Shown: piece by piece, positions 6,798 to 14,575 of the stretch | Position numbering within the stretch: position 1 is the first letter of the stretch | How the letters are laid out: each line of letters opens with the position of its first letter | Assembly: GCA_949538655.1 (NCBI GenBank) | Contig: CATISE010000111.1 | Span: forward strand, 1 to 24,873 | Length of the DNA: 24,873 bases | Direction: 5' to 3' | Source of the DNA: Marine Group II euryarchaeote MED-G33 | GTDB taxonomy: Archaea; Thermoplasmatota; Poseidoniia; Poseidoniales; Thalassarchaeaceae | Translations under genes and position numbers: made by a program | The notes under the pieces: generated by a model | Told to the model about the DNA's origin: nothing | The model's input: the letters and a program-made list of their open reading frames with translations, nothing else | The model's database searches: none

Positions 6798-9700
6798 CAG
6801 TTACCACCTCCGAGAACATCATCCAGAAGTTGGCCGACGTTGATCGGTTCACCCTTTAGTGACCTGCAGGGGTCGATACCATCTTCACCATACTGGAATT
6901 GAATAATACGGTTGGCTGTATTTCGTACAGAGTGTTGGCCATCATTCCAGACCTTGAGATCGTCCATTGCATTGATTAGTCTGCGCTGCATGTAACCAGA
7001 TTTGCTGGTTCGAACAGCTGTATCGACCAGAGACTCACGTCCAGATACGGAGAGCATGAAGAACTCTGTCGGCTCGAGGCCTCGCTTGAATGAAGATGCG
7101 ACGAATCCTTTCTCCTTCGCACCCTTGACGCCTCGTCGGAAATGAGCCAAGACACGGTCATTGTAACCACGTTCTAGGCGCTTACCACGAACCTTTGGCT
7201 GCCCAATAGAACCGGCCATCATGGCCAAGTTGTCCATTGAACCACGGGCACCTGATACGGCCATCATAACCGCAGGGTTGGTGGCTGCTAGGTGTTCCTT
7301 TGCAATTGTTCCAGTCTCAGCCTTAGCATTGTCTAGAATTTGCAGAATATTTTCTTCAAGAGTTTCCAATGCTGTACGTCCAGGTCTGGTCTCATACTTT
7401 CGACCATCCTTTCCGAACTTCTCCAATTCATCGTCTACTGCTTGACTGGCTTCTGCATTTCGCAGAGCAATCAATTCACGTGCTGCAGCTGGTAAATCTT
7501 CATCATCAATACCTGTGGTAAAGCCCATCGCTGTGCAAACACCAATGGTAAGTTTGGTCATGTCGTTGAGGAACTTGGCACCAACAGTCGTGCCATGAGT
7601 TTGGACCACTGCATCTAGCAATCGACCGTCTTCAGCACCAATTGCACGCTTGTCCAATGTTCCGCGCAAAACGTTTCCACCTCGGATTTCAACTTCATCC
7701 ATACTGCGGCTTGTGTATTCTAGTGTAAATCCATCAGGGATAATCAAACTGAAAAGTTCGAGACCATAAAATCCGGCCACGCCATCGACGACACTCTCCT
7801 TTGGCAATTCACCAGACCAACCGATTTGCCCGAGCACATCGAGTGCAATCGCCTTGGGGACGAATGGATTGTCGTTACTCAAGAGATAGGCCCCTGAAAT
7901 GTGATCGTGGATTCCACCGATTACAGAACCACCATATCGTGGAGTGATGATGTGTTCTTGTACCCGCATGAGAATCTTGGCTTCGGCTCGTGCCTCTTCA
8001 GATTGGATGACGTGAAGGTTCATTTCGTCACCATCGAAATCAGCGTTGTAAGGTGTACAAACTGCAAGGTTGAAACGGAAGGTCTTCCCTTCCATTACGC
8101 GAACTTCATGCACCATCATCGACATTCTGTGTAGAGACGGTTGACGATTGAAAATCGCTACGTCACCATCGATCAAGTGTCGTTCAACAATCATTCCAGG
8201 TTTTGGGTTTCCATCAAGGTCAACAGTTGCTAGACGGTCCTCCACCTTACTGCGAGCTTCTTCTGAAATTTCGGGGCTACCACAGTGTGGACATCGTACT
8301 TCAAGCTCGGTTGGGAATGGTTGCCCTGGATTCTCGCGCTCGAAAACCCATCGCTGATGGATTATGGCTCGAGGATCTCCATATTCAAGTGGCTTGCCAT
8401 TGGAATCTTCACCGCGAAGATTTGCAAGGGTGGGTTCAAGGGATGGAATCCACTTTGTTTGAGTGTCTCCATCTACACGCTTGATTTCTTCTTCAATCTC
8501 CATACCAGGCAGGAAATTTGGTGCAGGTAAAACTTCGTTGAGGTCAGGTCGAAGACCAGGGTAGGGTTCCCCTCTCTCTACGTCACCAGAATGACATTCT
8601 GGATTGTGGCAGCGGAATCCGGACCACATAAACTTGGTACGATCGGTAATACGCACACGGTGAGTATCTCCACGCACGATGTAGTTGACACCAGGGTGGA
8701 TATCAGGTCCGCGCAAAATCATTTGACGCAACTGTTCACGGTTTCGGCCTGTAACACGAACTGGTACAGTCAATTCCTTTGCGGACTGGGTTGGGACACC
8801 AACCGCATTGATGCCCAAGTTTGGATCGGGACTGATGACTGTTCTTGCACAGAAATTCACTCGCTTACCAGACAAGTTGCTACGGAATCGACCTTCCTTG
8901 CCTTTGAGGCGTTGTGTTAGAGTCTTCAAAGGTCGTCCTGAACGGTGACGGGCAGGTGGGATCCCAGCTGTTTGGTTATCGAAGTAAGTAGTAATGTGGT
9001 ACTGCAACAATTCCCACAAATCTTCGACGATGAGTTGGGGTGCTCCAGCGTCACGGTTTTCTCTTAGGCGTTGATTGATTCGCAAAACGTCAACCAATTT
9101 GTGAGTAAGGTCGTCCTCACTACGATCGCCGCTATCCAATGTAATCGATGGGCGGACTGTAATCGGCGGAACAGGTAGAACACGCATGATGGTCCATTCT
9201 GGGCGGCTGGAACGATACTCCATACCAATGAAAATCAAATCTTCATCAGGGATTCTCTCGAGCCACTCACGAATATCTCGGGCATTCAACTTGTGTTCGC
9301 CCTTATCCTGCTTCTTCTCCTTGAATGTAGTTGGTTTGTCAAGTTGGATTTTTCCTTGTTCAGCACCGCAGTGCATGCAAACCGAACGCTTCAAACTCGA
9401 ACATTCTTTGACAATATCTTTGATTACCTTCTTGAATTCAGTTGAACCGACACCATGCTTCTGAATGACATCGTACACTCGGTGTCTAAAGTGGTCCTGT
9501 TCGGACTTTTCAGGATCGATCGGGTGAGTTCCTTCTTTCTCGTGAAGAAGGATACGACTGCAAGTATTACAGGTTGATTTCAGAGCCTGCTTCAGTAGAG
9601 CTGTGAAACCAATGTGAATCACAGGAAGCTCAAGTTGAATGTGGCCAAAGTGACTCGGACAGACATCGTGCTTGTTACCGCATGTTTCACACCGTACACC

Positions 9701-9880
9701 TGGTTCAATGACACCCATGCGGGAATCCATCAAACCCTGCCGATATGCGTGTCCATCGTCCTTGTAAGTATCTGCAGTCTTTACTTCTACTGCTGACATC
9801 TTTCTGATTTCAGTTGGATCCATCAGGCTGAACTTGATGGAAGCAATACGCTTCGGAATGGTTGCAACGTCTCTGTTCAT
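6797..9880 (-). CDS. rpoA1: RNA polymerase subunit A' with a cysteine-bearing insertion
   Basis: This is the 1027-residue N-terminal part of the largest RNAP subunit. Visible are the clamp zinc site C64-C67-C74-H77, a second zinc site C104-C107-C168-C171, the lid/rudder region SGKRVNFCARTVISPDPNL, the block IVERHLIDGDVAIFNRQPSLHRMS, and the catalytic NADFDGDEMN whose three Asp (614, 616, 618) hold the active Mg2+. Between THRVRITD (about 411) and NPKPGMIVERH (about 559) lies an insertion of about 145 residues with C424-x4-C429 and C530-x2-C533. Archaeal A' proteins as I know them have only about 20 residues there, which explains the extra length. The start overlaps the rpoB stop by 4 bases, with GGAGGA as SD. 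The C-terminus ends at the usual A'/A'' split. Confidence 0.97.
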   Translation of the reverse strand: MNRDVATIPKRIASIKFSLMDPTEIRKMSAVEVKTADTYKDDGHAYRQGLMDSRMGVIEPGVRCETCGNKHDVCPSHFGHIQLELPVIHIGFTALLKQALKSTCNTCSRILLHEKEGTHPIDPEKSEQDHFRHRVYDVIQKHGVGSTEFKKVIKDIVKECSSLKRSVCMHCGAEQGKIQLDKPTTFKEKKQDKGEHKLNARDIREWLERIPDEDLIFIGMEYRSSRPEWTIMRVLPVPPITVRPSITLDSGDRSEDDLTHKLVDVLRINQRLRENRDAGAPQLIVEDLWELLQYHITTYFDNQTAGIPPARHRSGRPLKTLTQRLKGKEGRFRSNLSGKRVNFCARTVISPDPNLGINAVGVPTQSAKELTVPVRVTGRNREQLRQMILRGPDIHPGVNYIVRGDTHRVRITDRTKFMWSGFRCHNPECHSGDVERGEPYPGLRPDLNEVLPAPNFLPGMEIEEEIKRVDGDTQTKWIPSLEPTLANLRGEDSNGKPLEYGDPRAIIHQRWVFERENPGQPFPTELEVRCPHCGSPEISEEARSKVEDRLATVDLDGNPKPGMIVERHLIDGDVAIFNRQPSLHRMSMMVHEVRVMEGKTFRFNLAVCTPYNADFDGDEMNLHVIQSEEARAEAKILMRVQEHIITPRYGGSVIGGIHDHISGAYLLSNDNPFVPKAIALDVLGQIGWSGELPKESVVDGVAGFYGLELFSLIIPDGFTLEYTSRSMDEVEIRGGNVLRGTLDKRAIGAEDGRLLDAVVQTHGTTVGAKFLNDMTKLTIGVCTAMGFTTGIDDEDLPAAARELIALRNAEASQAVDDELEKFGKDGRKYETRPGRTALETLEENILQILDNAKAETGTIAKEHLAATNPAVMMAVSGARGSMDNLAMMAGSIGQPKVRGKRLERGYNDRVLAHFRRGVKGAKEKGFVASSFKRGLEPTEFFMLSVSGRESLVDTAVRTSKSGYMQRRLINAMDDLKVWNDGQHSVRNTANRIIQFQYGEDGIDPCRSLKGEPINVGQLLDDVLGGGN

Positions 9881-12800
9881 CTTCGGTCCTCCAGTTCAAG
9901 TCTCATGGCTACTCCAAGTGATTTCATCTCATCCAGGAGTAGCTTGAATGCATATGATGTCGATACGGGGAAGACTTCCGCCTTATCCCCATGTATCGGA
10001 CTGACGTAACATCGTTTTCGCCAATCCCAGTATGCTATGTGTCCACTCTCGGCACAAACATACAGTTCCCAGCCATCCGATTCATCCAGTAGTCGATCTT
10101 TGATGACCATCGAAGCACCATGTGCAACCAAACAATCACGTTCCATTTCACCGAACCGAAGGCCACCTTGACGTGCACGTCCCTCAGTCGGTTGGCGGGT
10201 GAGAATTTGTACTCGACCACGGCTTCTTGCGTGGATTTTTCCACTGACCATGTGGTGCAGCTTCTGGTAGTAAATTACGCCGACGAATGTCTGAGTGGGG
10301 AATTCCTCTCCCGTCTCTCCATTGATCATTGTTTCTCGGCCAGTATGGGCGAATCCGTGTCGAAGAAGACCTTCTCGCAAACTATCTTCCTTCTCGCCAC
10401 TGAATGCAGTTCCGTCGATAAGTCGGCCTTCCATTGCGCCGACCTTTCCACCAATCATTTCCAAAATATGAGCCACGGTCATCCGTGATGGAATCGCGTG
10501 CGGGTTAATCAGTAGATCTGGAACGACACCATCGACTGTGAATGGCATGTCCTCGGGGTCGACCAGACGACCGATGACACCTTTCTGACCGTGTCGACTT
10601 GAGAACTTGTCACCAAGTTCTGGAATTCTCTGAGTTCGCAATGTAGTTCTTACCAAGCGACCAGAGTCTAGAGATTCTGTAATGAACACATTGTCGACGA
10701 ATCCACCTTCACCGTGACGAACATTCATGCTCGATTCACGACGTTCTTGGGCTTGAAGGAAAGCACCGTGAGTCTCTTCCAAGAATCGGGGGGGACTTGT
10801 CTTTCCAACCAGAACTTGGGGGACGCGATCGCGATCTTCTGGCTTACTACTGATTTCGGTCTCAGGAGTCGGGAGGCCATCGTCCTCAAGGTGAGCATAG
10901 GCTTCGGGAGCCTTCAGACCCTTGACTTCATCAAGACCCGTTCCAGGAATTTCAATTTCGTCAACTTGACCGCCAGGGAATCGCTTGCGTTCTGCATTGT
11001 ATGTGCGAACGAATGTTGAACGACCCAATGCACGCTCTACACTGCCTCGATTCATAATCACGGCGTCCTGCATGTTGTACCCGTGGTGACTTAGAATAGC
11101 CACAACGAAATTTTGTCCGGCTGGACGGCGCAGGAAATTGGTCGCATCCATCGCACGTGTTCCGGTCATAGAGTTCTGAGTGTAGTGCAAAATATGCTGG
11201 CGTGTATCTGGGCGCAAGCGGCCATTGGACGCAGGCAAACCGAGAGATTGTTTGACCATTGCAGTACCACCAGTAACTCGGGGTGTCGAGTTGTGTTCTG
11301 GGTAGGGTACCAATGAAGCACACACACCGAGGATGAGTTGTGGATCGATTTCAACGTGAGTGTAAATCAATACATCTCCTGACTTCTTTTCCTTTCGGCG
11401 AAGTTTGTCCACATCATCTTGATAGTAATTTAGAGGGACACTGAAGGTTTCAGTGACCTTTTTTCCATTGGGCATGAAGATTTCTGCCTTCAATTTCGCC
11501 TTCTTGATGCCTTCTTCACCCATGTTGACCCATTCAACATTTGCGGGGTTAAGTGGGCGGCCATTCTTAGGGCTCATTTGTGGCAAATCGAACGGACGAG
11601 GTGCGACAAGAAGGTCTTCCTCTTCTTCTGCATCGACCCATTCGACAATACCGTTATTGACCAAGTCTGTAAATGACATTTCACGACTTCGAAGTTGATC
11701 CAGGTTGTCTTTCGACAATACCAGACTTCCACTGTCTAGAACCAATAGAGGGCGTAGAATACGTCCTTTGTCGGTGTTGATGAAAATATCGCGGTTCACT
11801 GCATCGTGACGGATGCTGACCTCGGGGCGTATAACACCTCGACGGCGGCCACGCTTGAAATGCTCAACAAGCTTGTGAGGGTTCATGTGCAGGCCGAAAA
11901 TATCACCATTGACGTGAACTCTTGCACCTTCTGACCATCCCTTAGGATTGGGCTCAACATCTTGTTCTTCAAGTAGATCTTTGACTTCGATCTCGCTGAC
12001 CGCTTCAGAAATGTCAACCATTTGGGCAGCGTTCTTTACCAGACCGCAATTTTGACCTTCAGGTGTTTCGTTGGGGCACAGACGACCCCATTGAGTCGGG
12101 TGCAAATCTCGAGCTTCGAAGTGGGGTTGGCTTCTGACAAGCGGACTTGTCACTCGGCGCATGTGGGACAATGCCGATAGGAAAGTTGTACGATCGAGCA
12201 ATTGACTGACACCACTGCGACCACCAACCCAGTTACCTGTAGCCAAAGCATGCATCACCTTCGAGGTGAGTACATCTGGTCGCAGACACGAGGTGATTTT
12301 CAGGTCGCGTTTGCGATTGTGGTGTCGCTCGAGTTGATACTTTAGATCACGAGCAAGTTGTTGCAATGATACACGGAACAAATCTTCAATCAAATCACCG
12401 GCGAGGCGAACACGCTTGTTTGCATAGTGATCCTTATCGTTTGGCTCCTTGTTCTCGATTGCCATTTCCAGAACTTGTCTGACGATTCTGCCTAGGAAGA
12501 TAGCCTTCTTCTTGCGATTTCGCTCGGTTCTCTCTTCAGCTTGTTCTGCGAGGTCAGGTCCGATTCGGATCTTATCCTTTTCAGAGAGTGGAGTTTCTAG
12601 GTGAGGAAGCAACTCTTTGTCGAGTAGATTCTGAATCCTCTGCTCACGATACTCACGCTGCTGACCTGCTGCGAATTTCTTTTGCAACCATTCGTGTGCT
12701 TCTGCAGCACTTTCAACACCGTATTCTTCGTTATCCTTAACCTCATTCAAGTTGGCGACAATAAACTTGAACGTTTCAGTTGGGCCTGCAATGGCCTGGA

Positions 12801-13617
12801 AAATTTCTTGATCGTTATCGATGCCTAAAGCACGCATTAGGAGAACGACTGGGATTGGAGTTGTTCCTGCACTGCTAATCTTCACCATCAACATACCATC
12901 TTTTCGCTTCTCAACGGTTAGGGGTTTACGAACACCATCTTTCTGTGAGAAAATCTTAGCGACTTCTGTCTTTCGGGCATATCGCTTGTTCCTTTCAACA
13001 GTTACTCTGTTTGGAGCCAAATCTTCCATCGAAATCAAAACTCGCTCAGTTCCGTTAATGATGAAATAACCGCCAGGGTCGTGGGGATCTTCGCCCTTGC
13101 CCTCAAGCAAGCGATGGTAGTGCTCTTTGTCCTCTTCACTAATTTCAGGGGACAAATTTCGATTGGCATCAATATGCACAGGATTCAGATTACATCGACG
13201 GCTTCTAACCATGATTGGTACACTTCCAATCTGGACCTTTTCCTCAACGATTGGCTGAGGAAGGTCATCCCGATGAATGGTAAAATCAAGGTATACTGGT
13301 GACATGTAGGTCAACTTTCGAAGACGGCACTCAAGGGGCAGGGAAGGGTGTTCGGCACCATTTGCCTCACGGATGGTTGGGGGTCCCAGAGTCATGTTCT
13401 TCATTCGAACCTGAATCTCGTGATCTAGAACGTCGAGTTTGATGATTCCACCTTCATCATCTTCGATAATCTCATCAGTACCTATGCGGATGTTGCGAAC
13501 AATCTTCTCAAATCGACTGTTCTGTGAATCAGCGGTTGGGATGCAATCATTGTATGATGCAAGTTGGTGATTGACCAAACTTCGTGTGCGAAAGTAGCTC
13601 TCGATAATTTCCTTCAT
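9877..13617 (-). CDS. rpoB: RNA polymerase subunit B (unsplit)
   Basis: This 1246-residue protein is the second-largest RNAP subunit, in one piece rather than the split B'/B'' of methanogens and halophiles. Landmarks are GGYFIINGTERVLISMEDLAPNR (protrusion), the fork region SQLLDRTTFLSALSHMRRVTSPL, CPNETPEGQNCGLVKNAAQM, SHHGYNMQDAVIMN, GDKFSSRHGQKG from about residue 1002, and the C-terminal AFKLLLDEMKSLGV. The C-terminal zinc ribbon is degenerate: the usual four cysteines are represented by C1188, S1191, S1206 and H1209, with H1193 and C1203 nearby. The start at 13617 has an excellent SD (GGAGGA at 13624-13629), 12 bases after rpoH. Confidence 0.97.
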   Translation of the reverse strand: MKEIIESYFRTRSLVNHQLASYNDCIPTADSQNSRFEKIVRNIRIGTDEIIEDDEGGIIKLDVLDHEIQVRMKNMTLGPPTIREANGAEHPSLPLECRLRKLTYMSPVYLDFTIHRDDLPQPIVEEKVQIGSVPIMVRSRRCNLNPVHIDANRNLSPEISEEDKEHYHRLLEGKGEDPHDPGGYFIINGTERVLISMEDLAPNRVTVERNKRYARKTEVAKIFSQKDGVRKPLTVEKRKDGMLMVKISSAGTTPIPVVLLMRALGIDNDQEIFQAIAGPTETFKFIVANLNEVKDNEEYGVESAAEAHEWLQKKFAAGQQREYREQRIQNLLDKELLPHLETPLSEKDKIRIGPDLAEQAEERTERNRKKKAIFLGRIVRQVLEMAIENKEPNDKDHYANKRVRLAGDLIEDLFRVSLQQLARDLKYQLERHHNRKRDLKITSCLRPDVLTSKVMHALATGNWVGGRSGVSQLLDRTTFLSALSHMRRVTSPLVRSQPHFEARDLHPTQWGRLCPNETPEGQNCGLVKNAAQMVDISEAVSEIEVKDLLEEQDVEPNPKGWSEGARVHVNGDIFGLHMNPHKLVEHFKRGRRRGVIRPEVSIRHDAVNRDIFINTDKGRILRPLLVLDSGSLVLSKDNLDQLRSREMSFTDLVNNGIVEWVDAEEEEDLLVAPRPFDLPQMSPKNGRPLNPANVEWVNMGEEGIKKAKLKAEIFMPNGKKVTETFSVPLNYYQDDVDKLRRKEKKSGDVLIYTHVEIDPQLILGVCASLVPYPEHNSTPRVTGGTAMVKQSLGLPASNGRLRPDTRQHILHYTQNSMTGTRAMDATNFLRRPAGQNFVVAILSHHGYNMQDAVIMNRGSVERALGRSTFVRTYNAERKRFPGGQVDEIEIPGTGLDEVKGLKAPEAYAHLEDDGLPTPETEISSKPEDRDRVPQVLVGKTSPPRFLEETHGAFLQAQERRESSMNVRHGEGGFVDNVFITESLDSGRLVRTTLRTQRIPELGDKFSSRHGQKGVIGRLVDPEDMPFTVDGVVPDLLINPHAIPSRMTVAHILEMIGGKVGAMEGRLIDGTAFSGEKEDSLREGLLRHGFAHTGRETMINGETGEEFPTQTFVGVIYYQKLHHMVSGKIHARSRGRVQILTRQPTEGRARQGGLRFGEMERDCLVAHGASMVIKDRLLDESDGWELYVCAESGHIAYWDWRKRCYVSPIHGDKAEVFPVSTSYAFKLLLDEMKSLGVAMRLELEDRR

Positions 13618-13629
13618 ATTGATTCCTCC

Positions 13630-14217
13630 TCAGTTTTCCTCCACAATTAAGCGGTAAGCAGTCGTAGTGCCAGATGATCGACTATAGCGTTGAACACGAA
13701 CTACGCGGTTGGTAAGCCAACCTGCTGGCAATTCGTCGTTCGCAGTCTCTTCCATTTCTTTCAGAGCCTGAACCGCTGGATCAGTGATGAGTATTTTGGG
13801 GAGTAATTCTTTGGCCAAGCGCGTACCCTCGCCAGAAATGTCTGGCATTTCCAGCTTCCATGGTGCCAAGGCTGTTGCCTCTTCCTCGGATGGCAACAGT
13901 TCGTGGTGAGGTACGAGTTCGTGATTTAGGGCATTGAAACGATCGTTGCCAGTTGGGATGTCATCGTCATCGATTGCCTTTTGAGAAATTGTGATTCGGC
14001 GAGAACGGGTTCGCTTTCGAGTTCCTTGTTCGCGAATAATTCCCATGATTTTCTCAAGTTCGGCGCTGTCTGTGTCAATCCCTACTTTCTTTGCAACCTG
14101 TTCGACACTCATTTGTTTGATGGCGTCCATATTTGCATCGTCAGCAAGTTTGTGGGCATGTTCTTCTTGAACTCCCAATTCTACCAATCGCTTCTTCGTT
14201 GAACTCTTTACGACCAT
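13630..14217 (-). CDS. rpoH: RNA polymerase subunit H (Rpb5-like) with extra N-terminal module
   Basis: The C-terminal half is archaeal RpoH: NHELVPHHELLPSEEEA, then LLPKILITDPAVQAL, and the end RVQRYSRSSGTTTAYRLIVEEN. RpoH is normally about 75-85 residues. This protein has 195, because about 97 residues precede the RpoH domain and about 15 extra residues sit inside it. The first 60 residues share 22 of the first 34 positions with RpoA'' in the same operon and look like a small helical, helix-hairpin-helix-type fold. They are followed by a basic linker (RKRTRSRR). Eukaryotic Rpb5 also has an N-terminal extension (the jaw domain), absent in archaea, but I see no sequence likeness to it. It is the first protein gene after tRNA-Lys on the minus strand. 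Confidence 0.92.
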   Translation of the reverse strand: MVVKSSTKKRLVELGVQEEHAHKLADDANMDAIKQMSVEQVAKKVGIDTDSAELEKIMGIIREQGTRKRTRSRRITISQKAIDDDDIPTGNDRFNALNHELVPHHELLPSEEEATALAPWKLEMPDISGEGTRLAKELLPKILITDPAVQALKEMEETANDELPAGWLTNRVVRVQRYSRSSGTTTAYRLIVEEN

Positions 14218-14228
14218 TCGATGCCCCC

Positions 14229-14257
14229 CCGGCTTCCCAAATCGGCCAAAAAGCCGG
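14229..14257 (-). other. Hairpin between tRNA-Lys and rpoH
   Basis: CCGGCTT (14229-14235) and AAGCCGG (14251-14257) form a perfect 7-bp stem with a 15-base loop in the 58-base spacer between the tRNA and rpoH. If the tRNA and rpoH share a transcript, this structure would lie just 3' of the tRNA and just 5' of the rpoH start. It could influence tRNA 3' trimming or rpoH translation; this is inference. Confidence 0.35.
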
Positions 14258-14275
14258 CAACCGAGCCAGATAGAG

Positions 14276-14349
14276 CGGGCCTGAAGGGATTCGAACCCTT
14301 GGCCATCCGGTTAAAAGCCGGACGCTCTACCTGGCTAAGCTACAGGCCC
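14276..14349 (-). tRNA. tRNA-Lys (anticodon UUU)
   Basis: On the minus strand the acceptor arms GGGCCTG and CAGGCCC pair over 7 bp, followed by the discriminator G at 14276. The D arm is GCTT...GAGC. The anticodon stem TCCGG/CCGGA encloses the loop CTTTTAA with anticodon TTT (lysine). The T arm is AAGGG TTCGAAT CCCTT. The gene has no intron and no encoded CCA. It is the first gene of the minus-strand run that continues with rpoH 58 bases downstream, so tRNA and polymerase may be cotranscribed. A leader segment just upstream can pair with the 5' acceptor strand. Confidence 0.97.
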
Positions 14350-14367
14350 ATGGCTGTCTCTGGGCCT
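14344..14367 (-). other. Leader sequence complementary to the tRNA-Lys 5' acceptor strand
   Basis: AGGCCCA (14344-14350) and TGGGCCT (14361-14367) form a perfect 7-bp inverted repeat with a 10-base loop. In the transcript the leader copy could pair with the first bases of the tRNA and compete with its own 3' acceptor strand. The palindrome TCCGCGGA directly follows at 14368-14375. Confidence 0.35.
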
Positions 14368-14384
14368 TCCGCGGACCGACGGGG

Positions 14385-14394
14385 TATTCAAAAG
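14385..14394 (-). promoter_or_regulatory. Candidate TATA element for the tRNA-Lys/rpo transcript
   Basis: The minus strand reads CTTTTGAATA, about 36-45 bases upstream of the tRNA 5' end. At archaeal TATA spacing this starts a transcript with a leader of roughly 15 bases. It is the best candidate in an otherwise GC-rich spacer, but the match is weak. It would also be the only visible promoter for rpoH, rpoB, rpoA1 and rpoA2. Confidence 0.25.
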
Positions 14395-14437
14395 CCTTAC
14401 GCCATAGGTCATGCCTGTGGCTCGGGGATAATCCTCA

Positions 14438-14453
14438 GTTCCGGGGGCGGAAC
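14438..14453 (+). other. Short perfect hairpin upstream of the methyltransferase-BirA gene
   Basis: GTTCCG, GGGG, CGGAAC: a 6-bp stem with a four-base loop in the 226-base spacer between tRNA-Lys and the fusion gene. The rest of the spacer shows an AT-rich patch (AAATTTCACATAAAG at about 14475-14489), a possible promoter for the fusion gene. I see no RNA gene in it. Confidence 0.25.
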
Positions 14454-14575
14454 CACTCATCCTTCCGTAGTCAAAATTTCACATAAAGGTTTGGCGAATA
14501 TTCATCAAATTGACAGTTGTGGAGTGGGAAATAGGGGCCTGTGCGCAGTTGTCAATAGAAAGAGAACTCCAATTG

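Noticed and set aside
8591..8920. Plus-strand open frame of 109 codons inside rpoA1, and similar frames across 5290-13302
   Set aside because: They lie antisense to highly conserved polymerase domains, show no recognisable domain, and have no promoter or SD. They are shadows of the real genes.
6797..9880. Intein in rpoA1 as the reason for its extra length
   Set aside because: The inserted part has no intein start Cys/Ser block, no TxxH block and no HN followed by Cys/Ser/Thr at its end; it reads as an ordinary inserted domain.
14224..14230. Run of seven C before the hairpin near rpoH as a slippage or recombination site
   Set aside because: It lies in non-coding DNA and is partly used by the stem; nothing else supports a special role.
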